Shown here piece after piece: positions 6,372 through 12,821 of a DNA stretch of 12,821 bases. Position 1 is the stretch's first letter; every line of letters starts with the position of its first letter. The position numbers were made by a program, and so were the translations under genes. Below the pieces are notes generated by a model, which had not been told where the DNA came from, ran no database searches, and saw nothing but the letters and a program-made list of their open reading frames with translations. This DNA is from a bacterium UBP2_UBA2255 (GTDB lineage: Bacteria; Edwardsbacteria; AC1; EtOH8). The stretch is taken from the NCBI GenBank assembly GCA_002347565.1, contig DDXR01000034.1, positions 1-12,821 of the forward strand, written 5' to 3'.

Positions 6372-7781
6372 TTATCTCTTTTCAATGCAAAATGAATTCT
6401 GAAGCACCGCATTACGTAAATTGCATGAACGTTGTTCATTTACACTAAGTATATTTTCTAACTCCTCCGTTACGCTCAACTGACGTTCTACTTCATCAGT
6501 AATACGTTTTTGCTCATCCTGTGGTGGTAAGGGGATGAAGAACTTTCTTAACGCTTTTAAAGGCACTGTTTTTTGTGCCGTACCTGTTGCAGTGCGAGTC
6601 GCTTGCTTAAAAACCATACTGGAATTCATTATATATGCAAGGTACATTGTTGGTGATAACCTATGGGGACGCATTATTGAAATATGCCGCTGGATACAAA
6701 ATTCCTTTTTAATATTTATTCGTATGGCAATCCCATAACTACCCACAAGCGTGTAAAGTATGTCACCCTGATAAGGTTTTCGATATTTATCAATAGAATT
6801 GTAATATTGATTTGATACATGCCTTGTGTCTTGAAAATCAATCTTACTATTTTTAATATTACCTATTACGATGAATGGTATTCCCGTTTCCGTCTGTTTT
6901 GGCGGTTGATGGTCACCATCGGTAACGTTCAACATTAATTGATCTAAATTAGCCCACGCCCACCCCTCTGGCAGCTTCGGCAAACTGCTTACATCCGGCC
7001 CCTTCGGCTCAACGTATTTCTTCTTCCCGCCCTTCTTCTTGTTCTCTATCTCCCACTTTGCCCTGCGCTCGGCAAGAATCCTCTGCAACAACTGCTCGCC
7101 GGTTTCGTGGCTGCGGCCTTCGGTCTTGGCCAGCTCTGCCTCAGTGGGTACCAGCTTGCCCTCGCAGGCCGCCTTGAGCACCGCCGCCCTGTAGCGCTTT
7201 AGGTTGGCCTGCGCCCGCTTTAGTGCTGCAACGCCAGCGTCCAGCCGGGTGAACTGGGTTTCTATTTCTTCGACTATTCTTTTTTGTTCGCAAATATCGG
7301 GTATATTAATCGGTGTTTCTTCAATATGCAAAGCCTTTAAATTATTGATATTGACTCCTGCCGATAACTCAGATACTCTATTACGATATTCTTTAGTTTG
7401 CATGAAATACGAAATGAACTTAGAAGATTCAACATCCTTGGGCCTCACACAAAAACAAAAAGCACCAAAACCGCCTTCCCAATCCTTTTCAACCCGAGCA
7501 GCCTTTCCAACAATTGTTTTACTGCCACTTGAGGCTGCAATAACGATGTCACCTTCTTTTAAATATTGATCTTCCGAAACGCATTTATGTGGTACATAGA
7601 CCAAATTGTCATAATCCAAAATACCTTGGATATTGGTTGCCCTGACTATTGGCACAAGGCCTTTTGAAGGTTCTTTACGTGCCATCGCTTTTTTATAATT
7701 TACGCCACGTAGAACTGTGACTAATTCACCAAGATTGGTGCTTTGCCGATTGCTATTATTTGATACCTTTGTTTGCTTCAT
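6372..7781 (-). CDS. hsdS: Type I restriction-modification specificity subunit HsdS
   Basis: HsdS recognises the bipartite DNA target and scaffolds HsdM and HsdR. The 469 residues show the usual layout: a first target-recognition domain (about 17-165), a conserved coiled-coil spacer beginning CEQKRIVEEIE (164-174) and including RYRAAVLKAACEGKLVPTEA (196-215), a second recognition domain (about 275-420) opening after LPEGWAW, and a second short conserved helix beginning PPQDEQKRI (419-427). The central spacer has the K/E-rich insert typical of the EcoAI/EcoEI group. ATG overlaps the hsdR stop by four bases (ATGA), implying translational coupling. The recognition-domain sequence is AT-rich while the central spacer is GC-rich like hsdR, a mosaic expected when recognition domains are swapped. 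The target sequence cannot be read from the protein. The extreme C-terminus is a degenerate version of the usual repeat. Confidence 0.95.
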   Translation of the reverse strand: MKQTKVSNNSNRQSTNLGELVTVLRGVNYKKAMARKEPSKGLVPIVRATNIQGILDYDNLVYVPHKCVSEDQYLKEGDIVIAASSGSKTIVGKAARVEKDWEGGFGAFCFCVRPKDVESSKFISYFMQTKEYRNRVSELSAGVNINNLKALHIEETPINIPDICEQKRIVEEIETQFTRLDAGVAALKRAQANLKRYRAAVLKAACEGKLVPTEAELAKTEGRSHETGEQLLQRILAERRAKWEIENKKKGGKKKYVEPKGPDVSSLPKLPEGWAWANLDQLMLNVTDGDHQPPKQTETGIPFIVIGNIKNSKIDFQDTRHVSNQYYNSIDKYRKPYQGDILYTLVGSYGIAIRINIKKEFCIQRHISIMRPHRLSPTMYLAYIMNSSMVFKQATRTATGTAQKTVPLKALRKFFIPLPPQDEQKRITDEVERQLSVTEELENILSVNEQRSCNLRNAVLQNSFCIEKR

Positions 7782-10510
7782 GCTGCCAGCGCCAGATTAA
7801 GTTCTTCCATCAACGGCCACAGCTTTTCCCCGAATACCCGGTAAGCCTGGCCCAATTCGTTGGTCAGTTCCAAATGCTCCTTGTCTACGCTGCCGCTGGC
7901 CGCGATGCAGTCCCGCATCTTTGCCAGCCACTCCATCTCGTCCGGCCCAAAGCTGATGCCCTGCCTGCTTTTGTTCTCCAGCCATTCCGCGAACCGCACC
8001 CGCACATGGTGCTCGAACGGCTCCAGCACCGGCTCCTGTTCCAGGGCAAAGCGCACGATGGACACCAGGTCGGTGAAACGGTTAAGCCTGCCCCGCACCT
8101 TGGCCGGATCTATCTGCCGGTAGGCGGCTGCCAGCCGCTCCGGGGTCCAATGGCTGGGCGTGCCCTTCAGCTTGTCTTCCAGTTCCTTTAACGCTTCCTC
8201 GCTCAGTTTCCTGCGGTACGGCCGGCTGTACAGTATTTGCAGGGCTTCTATCTGCGCCTTGTTCTGGTCAAGATATTCACGGAATGATTTTGCGGTCTCC
8301 TTGGCGCTTTGCTCGGCCTGCTGATCCCCGCCTGCGAACAATAGAATATCCTTGGATATGGTGTCGATGGTCTGTTCGCTCAGCCGGTGGACGTCGATCA
8401 GCTTGTTGCGAAAAACCGGATTGCTGGCGACAGATTGGGCGGCATGCTTTGCCAGTGTTTCATAGGCCTTCTTGAGATCGATCACGGTCGGCACATGGCC
8501 TTCGGGTTTGTCCCGTGTGGCCTCGGCTTGTATGGCGTCGGGATCGAAGGCCAGCAGCAGTTCGTGGGAGATGTCAACGATGGATTTACCTTTGGCCAGG
8601 CCGGTCAATTCCGATCTGACATCATCGTCGATCCTACGCTCCAGCCGTAGCAGCCTTCCGGCCAGCGATGACAGCACCTCCGGTTCGCGGTTCCCCAGGG
8701 CGATGGCCTCCAGCAATTTTTCGAACGAGACGGTTTTCTTTTTTTCCAGCGGGGCTGAGTCGCTCTTGTCGCGCTCGCACACCCCCACCGCGTCCACTAT
8801 CACAAAGTGCGTCTTTACCGCGTCCGGCGTCACCGACTGGAACTCGGTGTCGCTGATCACCCGCACGCCCCGGCCCTTCATCTGCTCAAAATAGCTGCGC
8901 GATTTCACCGAGCGCATGAAGAACACCACTTCCAGGGGCTTGATGTCGGTGCCGGTGGCGATCATGTCCACGGTCACAGCGATCCGGGGAAAATAGGAAT
9001 TGCGGAACAACGCGATCAGCGACTTGGGCGCGATCCCGGTAGTCCGGTAGGTGATCTTCTGGCAAAAGTCGTTGCCCTTGTCGAACACCTCGCGGCAGAT
9101 GCGCACGATGTCGTCGGCGTGGCTGTCGTCCTTGGCGTAGATCAGGGTCTTGGGCGCGTGCGAGCGGCCCGGAAACATCTCCGGAAGCTTGTCGCGATAA
9201 GTTTGCAGCACCGTGCGGATCTGGTCCTCGGACACCACTTCCCGGTCCAGCTGGTTGGCGTTGTAGTCCAAAACCTCGTCCAACTGCTCCCACCGCTTCC
9301 TGCGGGTTAGCTTGTCCCGCCTGTCAACGTAGAATCCGGCATCGACCTTGGAACCGCCCTCGGTGATCCCCGTGCGGATGCGGTAAACATCGTAGTTGAC
9401 GTTGACCCCGTCAGCCACGGCCTGCTCGTGCGGGTATTCCATCACCAGGTTCTGGTTGAAAAAGCCGAAAGTTTGCTTGCCGGGCGTGGCGGTCAGGCCG
9501 ATGATGTAGGCGTCGAAATATTCCAGCACCTGCCGCCACAGGTTGTAGATGGAGCGGTGGCACTCGTCGGTAACGATGAAGTCAAATTCCTCGATGGGTA
9601 TCTTGGGATTGTATGTCACCGGCATTGGTTCTTGGTCTAACGCTACTGCCGATTCAAGGGGCAGGTCGTCCAAGTCCTCCGGCGCCTCCTCGCCTTTCAG
9701 GATCGAGTACAGCCGCTGGATGGTGGAAATGGTGACCCGTGCCACCGGATCAATGCCACTGCCCTTTAAAAGCTGGAGATTGTACAGCTCGTTGAACTTT
9801 CTCCCGTCGTCCGGCGTCACGAACTGCTGAAATTCCTTTAGGGTCTGCTCGCCCAGGTTGCCCCGGTCCACCAGGAACAGGATGCGCTTGGCATCGGCAT
9901 GCTTGATCAGCCGGTAGCAGAAATTTACCGCGGTAAAGGTCTTGCCGCTGCCGGTGGCCATCTGGATCAGCGCCCGCGGCTTGTTGGCGGCCAGGGATTG
10001 TTCCAGGCCGCTGATCGCCTTGGCCTGGGCCAGCCACAGGTCCTTGGTGATCAGCTGCGGCAGCTGCCGCAGTCTGCCGGCTAATTGCTGCTCCTGCTGC
10101 ACCCACAGTAATAGTGTATACGGCTGATGGAAGGAGAATACCTCGCGGGCTCTGGGCTCGGGGTCAAGGTGGTTGGTAAAGCGGGTTTCCACGCCGGTGG
10201 ATTCGTAGGAAAATGGCAGAGGATTGCCCCAGGCTTCAAAATTATTGTTTCTCCCCTGGTGGTATCGCCGTGATTGCGCCTCAACGCCGGACAGGGTGTA
10301 GCCCTCTGGCTTGGCCTCGACAGTGCCGATGGCCAGGCCGTCGACGAACAGCAGGTAGTCGGGTTCGCCGGTATCCAGCGTCACTTCGCGCACGGCCACG
10401 CCCCGGGCGGCGTCCAGGTTCAGGTCCTTGCGATCCTGCACCTGCCACTCGGCGGCGATAAGCATGGCGTCGATTTTTTGACGCGCGAGTTCTTCTGGAG
10501 TAGGTGTCAT
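7778..10510 (-). CDS. hsdR: Type I restriction enzyme ATPase/nuclease subunit HsdR
   Basis: HsdR uses ATP to translocate DNA and cleaves it away from unmethylated sites. It is 910 residues and complete. The N-terminal nuclease motif is PDYLLFVDGLAIGTVEAK, with Asp51, Glu65 and Lys67 as catalytic residues. Superfamily 2 helicase motifs follow: ATGSGKT (185-191), DECH (315-318), LTATP (339-343), VDMIATGTDI (515-524) and QMKGRGVR (544-551). The C-terminal 250 or so residues fit the EcoEI-type R-subunit C-terminal domain and end in the helical part that binds HsdM/HsdS. It is the first gene of the operon and overlaps hsdS by four bases. ATG at 10510 follows a good promoter with a very short leader and almost no Shine-Dalgarno. 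An inverted repeat covers the promoter, so control by a bound regulator is likely. Confidence 0.97.
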   Translation of the reverse strand: MTPTPEELARQKIDAMLIAAEWQVQDRKDLNLDAARGVAVREVTLDTGEPDYLLFVDGLAIGTVEAKPEGYTLSGVEAQSRRYHQGRNNNFEAWGNPLPFSYESTGVETRFTNHLDPEPRAREVFSFHQPYTLLLWVQQEQQLAGRLRQLPQLITKDLWLAQAKAISGLEQSLAANKPRALIQMATGSGKTFTAVNFCYRLIKHADAKRILFLVDRGNLGEQTLKEFQQFVTPDDGRKFNELYNLQLLKGSGIDPVARVTISTIQRLYSILKGEEAPEDLDDLPLESAVALDQEPMPVTYNPKIPIEEFDFIVTDECHRSIYNLWRQVLEYFDAYIIGLTATPGKQTFGFFNQNLVMEYPHEQAVADGVNVNYDVYRIRTGITEGGSKVDAGFYVDRRDKLTRRKRWEQLDEVLDYNANQLDREVVSEDQIRTVLQTYRDKLPEMFPGRSHAPKTLIYAKDDSHADDIVRICREVFDKGNDFCQKITYRTTGIAPKSLIALFRNSYFPRIAVTVDMIATGTDIKPLEVVFFMRSVKSRSYFEQMKGRGVRVISDTEFQSVTPDAVKTHFVIVDAVGVCERDKSDSAPLEKKKTVSFEKLLEAIALGNREPEVLSSLAGRLLRLERRIDDDVRSELTGLAKGKSIVDISHELLLAFDPDAIQAEATRDKPEGHVPTVIDLKKAYETLAKHAAQSVASNPVFRNKLIDVHRLSEQTIDTISKDILLFAGGDQQAEQSAKETAKSFREYLDQNKAQIEALQILYSRPYRRKLSEEALKELEDKLKGTPSHWTPERLAAAYRQIDPAKVRGRLNRFTDLVSIVRFALEQEPVLEPFEHHVRVRFAEWLENKSRQGISFGPDEMEWLAKMRDCIAASGSVDKEHLELTNELGQAYRVFGEKLWPLMEELNLALAA

Positions 10511-10517
10511 TAGATGG

Positions 10518-10552
10518 AAAGGCGCATAGTATTATAGTAACTATACGCCTTT
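10518..10552. promoter_or_regulatory. 13-bp inverted repeat (candidate operator) over the hsdR promoter
   Basis: AAAGGCGCATAGT (10518-10530) and ACTATACGCCTTT (10540-10552) are inverted copies with one mismatch and a nine-base centre. The repeat contains the -10 box and the predicted transcription start and ends eight bases before the hsdR ATG. Occupation by a dimeric protein would block transcription of the whole restriction operon. No regulator gene is visible nearby. Confidence 0.6.
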
Positions 10553-10569
10553 GTCGTTTTGCATGTCAA
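10540..10569 (-). promoter_or_regulatory. hsdR operon promoter
   Basis: On the minus strand TTGACA (10569-10564) is separated by 18 bases from TATAGT (10545-10540), placing the start near 10533 and giving a leader of about 23 nt. A TATAAT at 10536-10531 is 27 bases from the same -35 box and so is not a partner for it. Confidence 0.6.
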
Positions 10570-10576
10570 GCGCTAT

Positions 10577-10744
10577 TTATTCAGAGCGTCGCCTTGTGGC
10601 AGGTCCAGCCCCGCCGCTTGCGGGACAAGCCCCGCCGTTGGCGGGACCAGCTAAGTATCTCGCAGTTGTAGAGCGTGTCAGTTCCGCCGCTTGCCACCGG
10701 CCCGTTTCCCGGCCTCTTTTTACGGTTGCTTCGGAGAATGCCAT
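10577..10744 (-). pseudogene. short ORF with strong Shine-Dalgarno; probable remnant of an HNH-like gene
   Basis: AAAGGAGG lies upstream of ATG at 10744 at a good distance. The frame is 55 codons. It begins MAFSEATVKR, then reads into Gly/Ala/Pro-rich sequence made by the two palindromes at 10608-10645. The start recalls small HNH-type proteins that begin MAFSExTVxxAWxRAGGxC. Shifting frame after Arg10 gives AGKRAGGK, and a further shift gives YNCEILSW, close to that family's next conserved stretch. I read it as a gene decayed by two one-base shifts and then cut by a hairpin repeat. It could instead be a genuine 55-residue peptide. The family link comes from memory of the pattern. Confidence 0.35.
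10608..10645. repeat. two tandem CCCCGCCG-type hairpins
   Basis: Two related blocks of about 21 bases lie side by side. One has CCCGC/GCGGG arms (10610-10624) and the other CCCGCC/GGCGGG arms with a GTT loop (10631-10645). Each begins AGCCCCGCCG and ends GCGGGAC. This family differs from the GACC hairpins. It forms the 3' half of the short ORF at 10577-10744. Confidence 0.7.
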
Positions 10745-10849
10745 TTATCGCCTCCTTTCACTTCCCGGCCAGACAAGTTGCCGCCCAACCTGTTGTCTTT
10801 GCCTGTGTTACGGATATTCCCCTGGCGTGATCGCACTGCATCGTGGCTC

Positions 10850-10884
10850 GAGCAGTCTGTATCTTCCAAAGATACAGACTGCTC
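10850..10884. repeat. perfect 16-bp palindrome with three-base loop
   Basis: GAGCAGTCTGTATCTT (10850-10865) and its exact reverse complement (10869-10884) flank CCA. There is no T run on either side, so it is not an ordinary terminator. On the minus strand it begins exactly at a boundary of the 21-base repeat series described for 10864-11031. Confidence 0.85.
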
Positions 10885-11031
10885 TTCCTCCGATGCGTCC
10901 TGCGCAGGCATCTTGCAGTCCTGCACGGGCGCCGTGCAGTCCTTCACGGCATCCGGTCAGCCCTGCGCGCCATCCCATCGGCGCTGCCCTCGCTGCGATG
11001 AAGACTGCGCGGCCTTCATGCGGTCCTTCTC
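10864..11031 (-). repeat. degenerate 21-base tandem repeats (eight blocks), possibly a decayed coding repeat
   Basis: Read on the minus strand from 11031, eight consecutive 21-base blocks can be set out, most starting G-[CTAG]-G-[CA]-A-G. The clearest are 10947-10927 and 10926-10906, which share GTG-AG-GACTGCA. Translated in register they give seven-residue blocks such as VKDCTAP, VQDCKMP and AQDASEE, but one block contains TGA (10959-10957). A shorter frame from GTG at 10947 to a stop at 10720 gives a 75-residue protein, EVKGGDKWHSPKQP at its end, with no Shine-Dalgarno. I doubt that it is expressed. I see no other gene between 10745 and 11062. Confidence 0.5.
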
Positions 11032-11062
11032 ACGGCCTGTGCCGGACGGAGCGGACCCCGGG

Positions 11063-11416
11063 TCAGCCCTTTTTGGCCCTGGGCCCTTTCCTGGGCTTGT
11101 ACGTCCTCGGTGTTATGCCGAACTCGTGCAGTTTATCCCCGCTCTTGCCGTAGTTGGCCTCCAGGGTGGACACCCACCTGGCTATCTCGGCGTGCAGGGC
11201 CTTCTTGGTGGCGATCCAGGCCTGGGTTGCCAGCTGCAGGTCGGCCTTGGCCTTCTCCTGATCGTTGTTGGCCGCCTGGTAGGCGTTCAGCAGCTTCTGC
11301 AGCTTGGCCGTGGCCAGGCCCCATCGTGCTATCTCGGCCCGGTTCTTCTCGCCCGCCTTGACGAGCTCCTTTGCCTGCTGGCTGTAGTCCGCGGTGGATG
11401 TCATCCGTCGCCGCAT
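11063..11416 (-). CDS. small helical protein with basic tail, unknown function
   Basis: A 117-residue hypothetical protein. Residues 10-95 are almost entirely helix-forming, rich in Ala, Lys, Glu and Gln, with AEIARW occurring twice (about 29-34 and 76-81), which suggests an internal duplication of a helix and a coiled-coil or helical-bundle fold. The C-terminus HEFGITPRTYKPRKGPRAKK is basic and may bind nucleic acid or be disordered. No signal peptide is present. AAAGGA six bases upstream of ATG supports the start at 11416 rather than Met5. It follows the 11475-11801 gene by 58 bases on the same strand. I do not recognise the family. Confidence 0.65.
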   Translation of the reverse strand: MRRRMTSTADYSQQAKELVKAGEKNRAEIARWGLATAKLQKLLNAYQAANNDQEKAKADLQLATQAWIATKKALHAEIARWVSTLEANYGKSGDKLHEFGITPRTYKPRKGPRAKKG

Positions 11417-11474
11417 GGGTGGTCCTTTCGTGAGGTTTATTGTGTTGCCTGCCGCTTTCCCCGCAAGGCGCTTT

Positions 11475-11801
11475 TCACAGCGGCAGTATGAAAGTCTTGA
11501 TGGCCCCGATCAGCTTGTCCGTCAGATGGTTCAAGGCGGCGTCCACCAGCTTGTTCATCCGCCTTCTCCTGAAAATGCTTTGCTTGGTTATCCATGCCCT
11601 CAGCGGGTGTTCCAATCCCCGGATCGAATCATACAGCTCGTTCTCGGTTATCTGCCCGGCGGCGTACTGGCCGGCGTACAGATCCAACCTGGCGGCGAAC
11701 TCGCTCCCCTGCTCCCGGAGCCCCTTGCGGCAATCGGCCATCATCTTTTCGAATTCCCGGTATTCCGGCAGTTCGTCCAGCTTTTTCTGTTCCAATGTCA
11801 T
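11475..11801 (-). CDS. small charged helical protein, unknown function
   Basis: A 108-residue hypothetical protein with no recognised domain. The first two-thirds are charged and helical (KKLDELPEYREFEKMMADCR near the N-terminus, then a Leu/Tyr/Ala/Gln stretch). A basic RRRR cluster is at about 78-81 and an amphipathic to hydrophobic end, LIGAIKTFILPL, could touch a membrane. AAAGGA six bases upstream of ATG is a good ribosome-binding site. It lies 58 bases before the 11063-11416 gene, and a six-base inverted pair (GCCGCT/AGCGGC) lies at its stop. The two probably share a transcript. No function is proposed. Confidence 0.65.
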   Translation of the reverse strand: MTLEQKKLDELPEYREFEKMMADCRKGLREQGSEFAARLDLYAGQYAAGQITENELYDSIRGLEHPLRAWITKQSIFRRRRMNKLVDAALNHLTDKLIGAIKTFILPL

Positions 11802-11989
11802 TGTTTATCCTTTCCTTGTCTTTACGTATGCCAACTGATGATCAAAACATGGATCGCTTGTTGATGCTCAACGCATCCTTGGAGGTGGTATGGGTGCTTC
11901 GGCATTGCTCAGCACAAGTCCGGGGCGCAGAGAGGGAACGTAAACGGCCGACTACCCCCATTGATTCAGGTAACTTGGCGCTGTCCCTG

Positions 11990-12025
11990 ACCTGCGGTGT
12001 GCGGTAAATCCGACATACCGCAGGT
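11990..12025. repeat. long imperfect hairpin in the 11802-12219 noncoding stretch
   Basis: The arms ACCTGCGGTGTG and CATACCGCAGGT pair over 12 bp with one G-T pair, and an inner CGG-TAAAT-CCG extends the stem. No T run follows on either strand. The whole 418-base interval between the 11801 and 12220 genes holds no convincing gene, only this hairpin and the inverted repeats below. Confidence 0.6.
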
Positions 12026-12035
12026 AAAAGGGGGT

Positions 12036-12166
12036 CCGGGGGCGCAGAGCGACTGAGCGCGAGGCCGGGAGCGAAAGCGAAGGCCGTACCCAGTAAATTT
12101 CATGCAACCGCCAATTTTAGTTAAGTCACTTCGTTTTATTTGTTATGATAAGCCCTGCGCCCCCGG
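12036..12166. repeat. 131-base segment bounded by perfect 12-bp inverted repeats
   Basis: CCGGGGGCGCAG (12036-12047) and CTGCGCCCCCGG (12155-12166) are exact inverted copies. The segment encodes nothing evident. A near-direct copy of the left end, CCGGGGCGCAGAG, occurs at 11920-11932. It could be a small non-autonomous mobile element or a structured RNA. No target-site duplication is obvious. Confidence 0.45.
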
Positions 12167-12176
12167 TGCCTCTTTC

Positions 12177-12223
12177 GCCCTTTCTGGGCAGTCAGAAAGG
12201 GCAGTAAAAAGGTCCATTTTTAC
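12177..12223. repeat. two adjacent hairpins at the 3' end of the lipoprotein gene
   Basis: GCCCTTTCTG (12177-12186) pairs with CAGAAAGGGC (12193-12202). Next to it GTAAAAA (12204-12210) pairs with TTTTTAC (12217-12223), which includes the TAA stop of the lipoprotein gene. On the minus strand the CTTTTTAC arm precedes the GC hairpin, so this is not a standard terminator, but it may slow or end transcription. Confidence 0.4.
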
Positions 12224-12651
12224 GGATTGTCGGGCGAGCCCTTGCGCCCCCTCTCGCCGTCGATCAGGTGCCGGTACGTCTCCCTGGCCTGGTCCCTGAG
12301 GTTAGCGGCGAAAGCCGGGCTCAGCGGGTAGGCTGCCGTTTCCAGCACGGCCGAGGCCTGGTTAAAATGGCCCTGGGCCGTCCCGAAGGTTTCGCGCCTC
12401 AGGTCGTCGTTGTCCACCAGCCGCCCCTGGTGCCTGATGGCCTCCTGGTAGGCTTCCAGCCACAGGGCTTTCCCGGCCTCCAGGCCCGGGACGTCCAGCG
12501 TCGCCATGACGGCGCAGGTGTCGATCATCGCCAGATGGGCGGCCTCCAGGGCCGCCAGGTCCCTCTCGGTCTGCGCGTCGTAGGGCGCCAGCCGGCAGCC
12601 GGCCAGGGTCGCGACGCAGATCAGCAGGATCAGGGCTGTTTTCGCTTTCAT
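12220..12651 (-). CDS. small lipoprotein, unknown function
   Basis: A 143-residue protein. Residues 1-18 are a lipoprotein signal peptide: Lys2/Lys4, a hydrophobic stretch ALILLICVATLA, then LAGC with Cys19 as the lipidated residue. Residue 20 is Arg rather than Asp, so sorting to the outer membrane is likely by the E. coli rule, if that rule applies here. The mature part is helical and rich in Ala, Leu, Glu and Arg, ending in a charged DGERGRKGSPDNP tail. No domain is recognised. Only a weak AGG precedes the ATG at 12651. The distance to the next minus-strand gene is 418 bases, so it is probably a separate transcript. A hairpin element lies upstream at 12697-12750. Confidence 0.75.
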   Translation of the reverse strand: MKAKTALILLICVATLAGCRLAPYDAQTERDLAALEAAHLAMIDTCAVMATLDVPGLEAGKALWLEAYQEAIRHQGRLVDNDDLRRETFGTAQGHFNQASAVLETAAYPLSPAFAANLRDQARETYRHLIDGERGRKGSPDNP

Positions 12652-12696
12652 GGCTTGCCTGGTGATTTTTGTAATAGGTGGCTTGCTTCGCTGGTT

Positions 12697-12750
12697 GACC
12701 TAACCCCCGTCCCCCTTCCCCAGCGGGGAAGGGGATTTAGGGGTTAGGTC
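12697..12750. repeat. complete 54-base palindromic element with GACC/GGTC ends
   Basis: Outer arms GACCTAACCCC (12697-12707) and GGGGTTAGGTC (12740-12750) are exact inverted copies. An inner stem of CCCCTTCCCC (12712-12721) and GGGGAAGGGG (12725-12734) has an AGC loop. It has the same GTTGACC entry and C-rich linker as the elements at 1771-2493, and is the only copy here with both ends on one hairpin. Confidence 0.88.
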
Positions 12751-12785
12751 CGTCTAGGCCGGCAGGACCTTCGGTCAAGGCTGTT

Positions 12786-12821
12786 GACCTAACCCCTGTC
12801 CCCTTCCCCGCTGGGGAAGGG
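12786..12821 (+). repeat. GACC-ended hairpin element, cut by the window end
   Basis: GTTGACCTAACCCC is followed by a C-rich linker and a CCCTTCCCC hairpin with a GCT-like loop, running off the window. It closely matches the left half of the element at 12697-12750, and lies 36 bases after it in direct orientation. Confidence 0.8.

Noticed and set aside
10720..10947. 75-residue minus-strand reading frame starting at GTG
   Set aside because: No Shine-Dalgarno, built largely from the 21-base repeats and a palindrome; kept only as a repeat entry.
11063..11076. Programmed frameshift joining the 11063-11416 protein to the 21-base repeat frame (CCAAAAAGGG before the stop)
   Set aside because: The required shift is +1, the run is not a standard slippery heptamer, and the second frame meets a stop within about 35 codons.
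12177..12202. Intrinsic terminator of the lipoprotein gene
   Set aside because: The hairpin is followed by GAAAGAGG on the minus strand, without a T run.

Overview
The window looks like chromosomal DNA from a Gram-negative bacterium, probably an uncultivated lineage. Three things point there: an OmpA/MotB-type envelope protein, a lipoprotein with a clear lipobox, and mostly GC-rich genes with Shine-Dalgarno starts. I cannot name the taxon. Nearly every gene is on the minus strand, so transcription runs from high to low coordinates. No rRNA, tRNA, integrase or cas gene is visible.

Layout. (1) 1-701: an OmpA-family gene with a good promoter. (2) 895-1055: three copies of an ATTCCC-N8-GGGAAT palindrome. 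(3) 1102-2493: a dense array of GACC-ended hairpin elements paired in opposite orientation, like BIMEs. It encloses a DUF559 (Vsr-like) endonuclease gene and the 5' stub of a winged-helix gene. (4) 2556-10510: a Type I restriction-modification island read hsdR -> hsdS -> putative PD-(D/E)XK nuclease -> broken 5' copy of hsdM -> hairpin element -> NYN-domain RNase -> intact hsdM. A promoter-plus-terminator unit for a roughly 71-nt RNA lies on the opposite strand between the NYN gene and hsdM. (5) 10518-11062: the hsdR promoter under an inverted repeat, then decayed and repetitive DNA. (6) 11063-12651: two small helical hypothetical proteins and a lipoprotein, separated by a structured noncoding stretch. 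(7) 12697-12821: two more GACC-ended hairpin elements, one a complete palindrome.

How the genes may work together. HsdR, HsdS and HsdM are complete and carry their catalytic motifs, so a working Type I system of the EcoAI/EcoEI kind is expected. Two further candidate nucleases sit in the same cluster, one DNase-like and one RNase-like. Together with the small RNA they suggest a composite defence island with a second line of attack, somewhat like PrrC or RloC in other Type I loci. That role is inference. The current order looks secondary: hsdM once followed the unknown gene directly, and the hairpin element plus NYN gene now separate them.

The most novel signals are the pairing of the DUF559 nuclease with BIME-like arrays whose units carry the nuclease gene's own ribosome-binding site and start codon, the small RNA inside the R-M island, and the putative nuclease coupled to hsdS.
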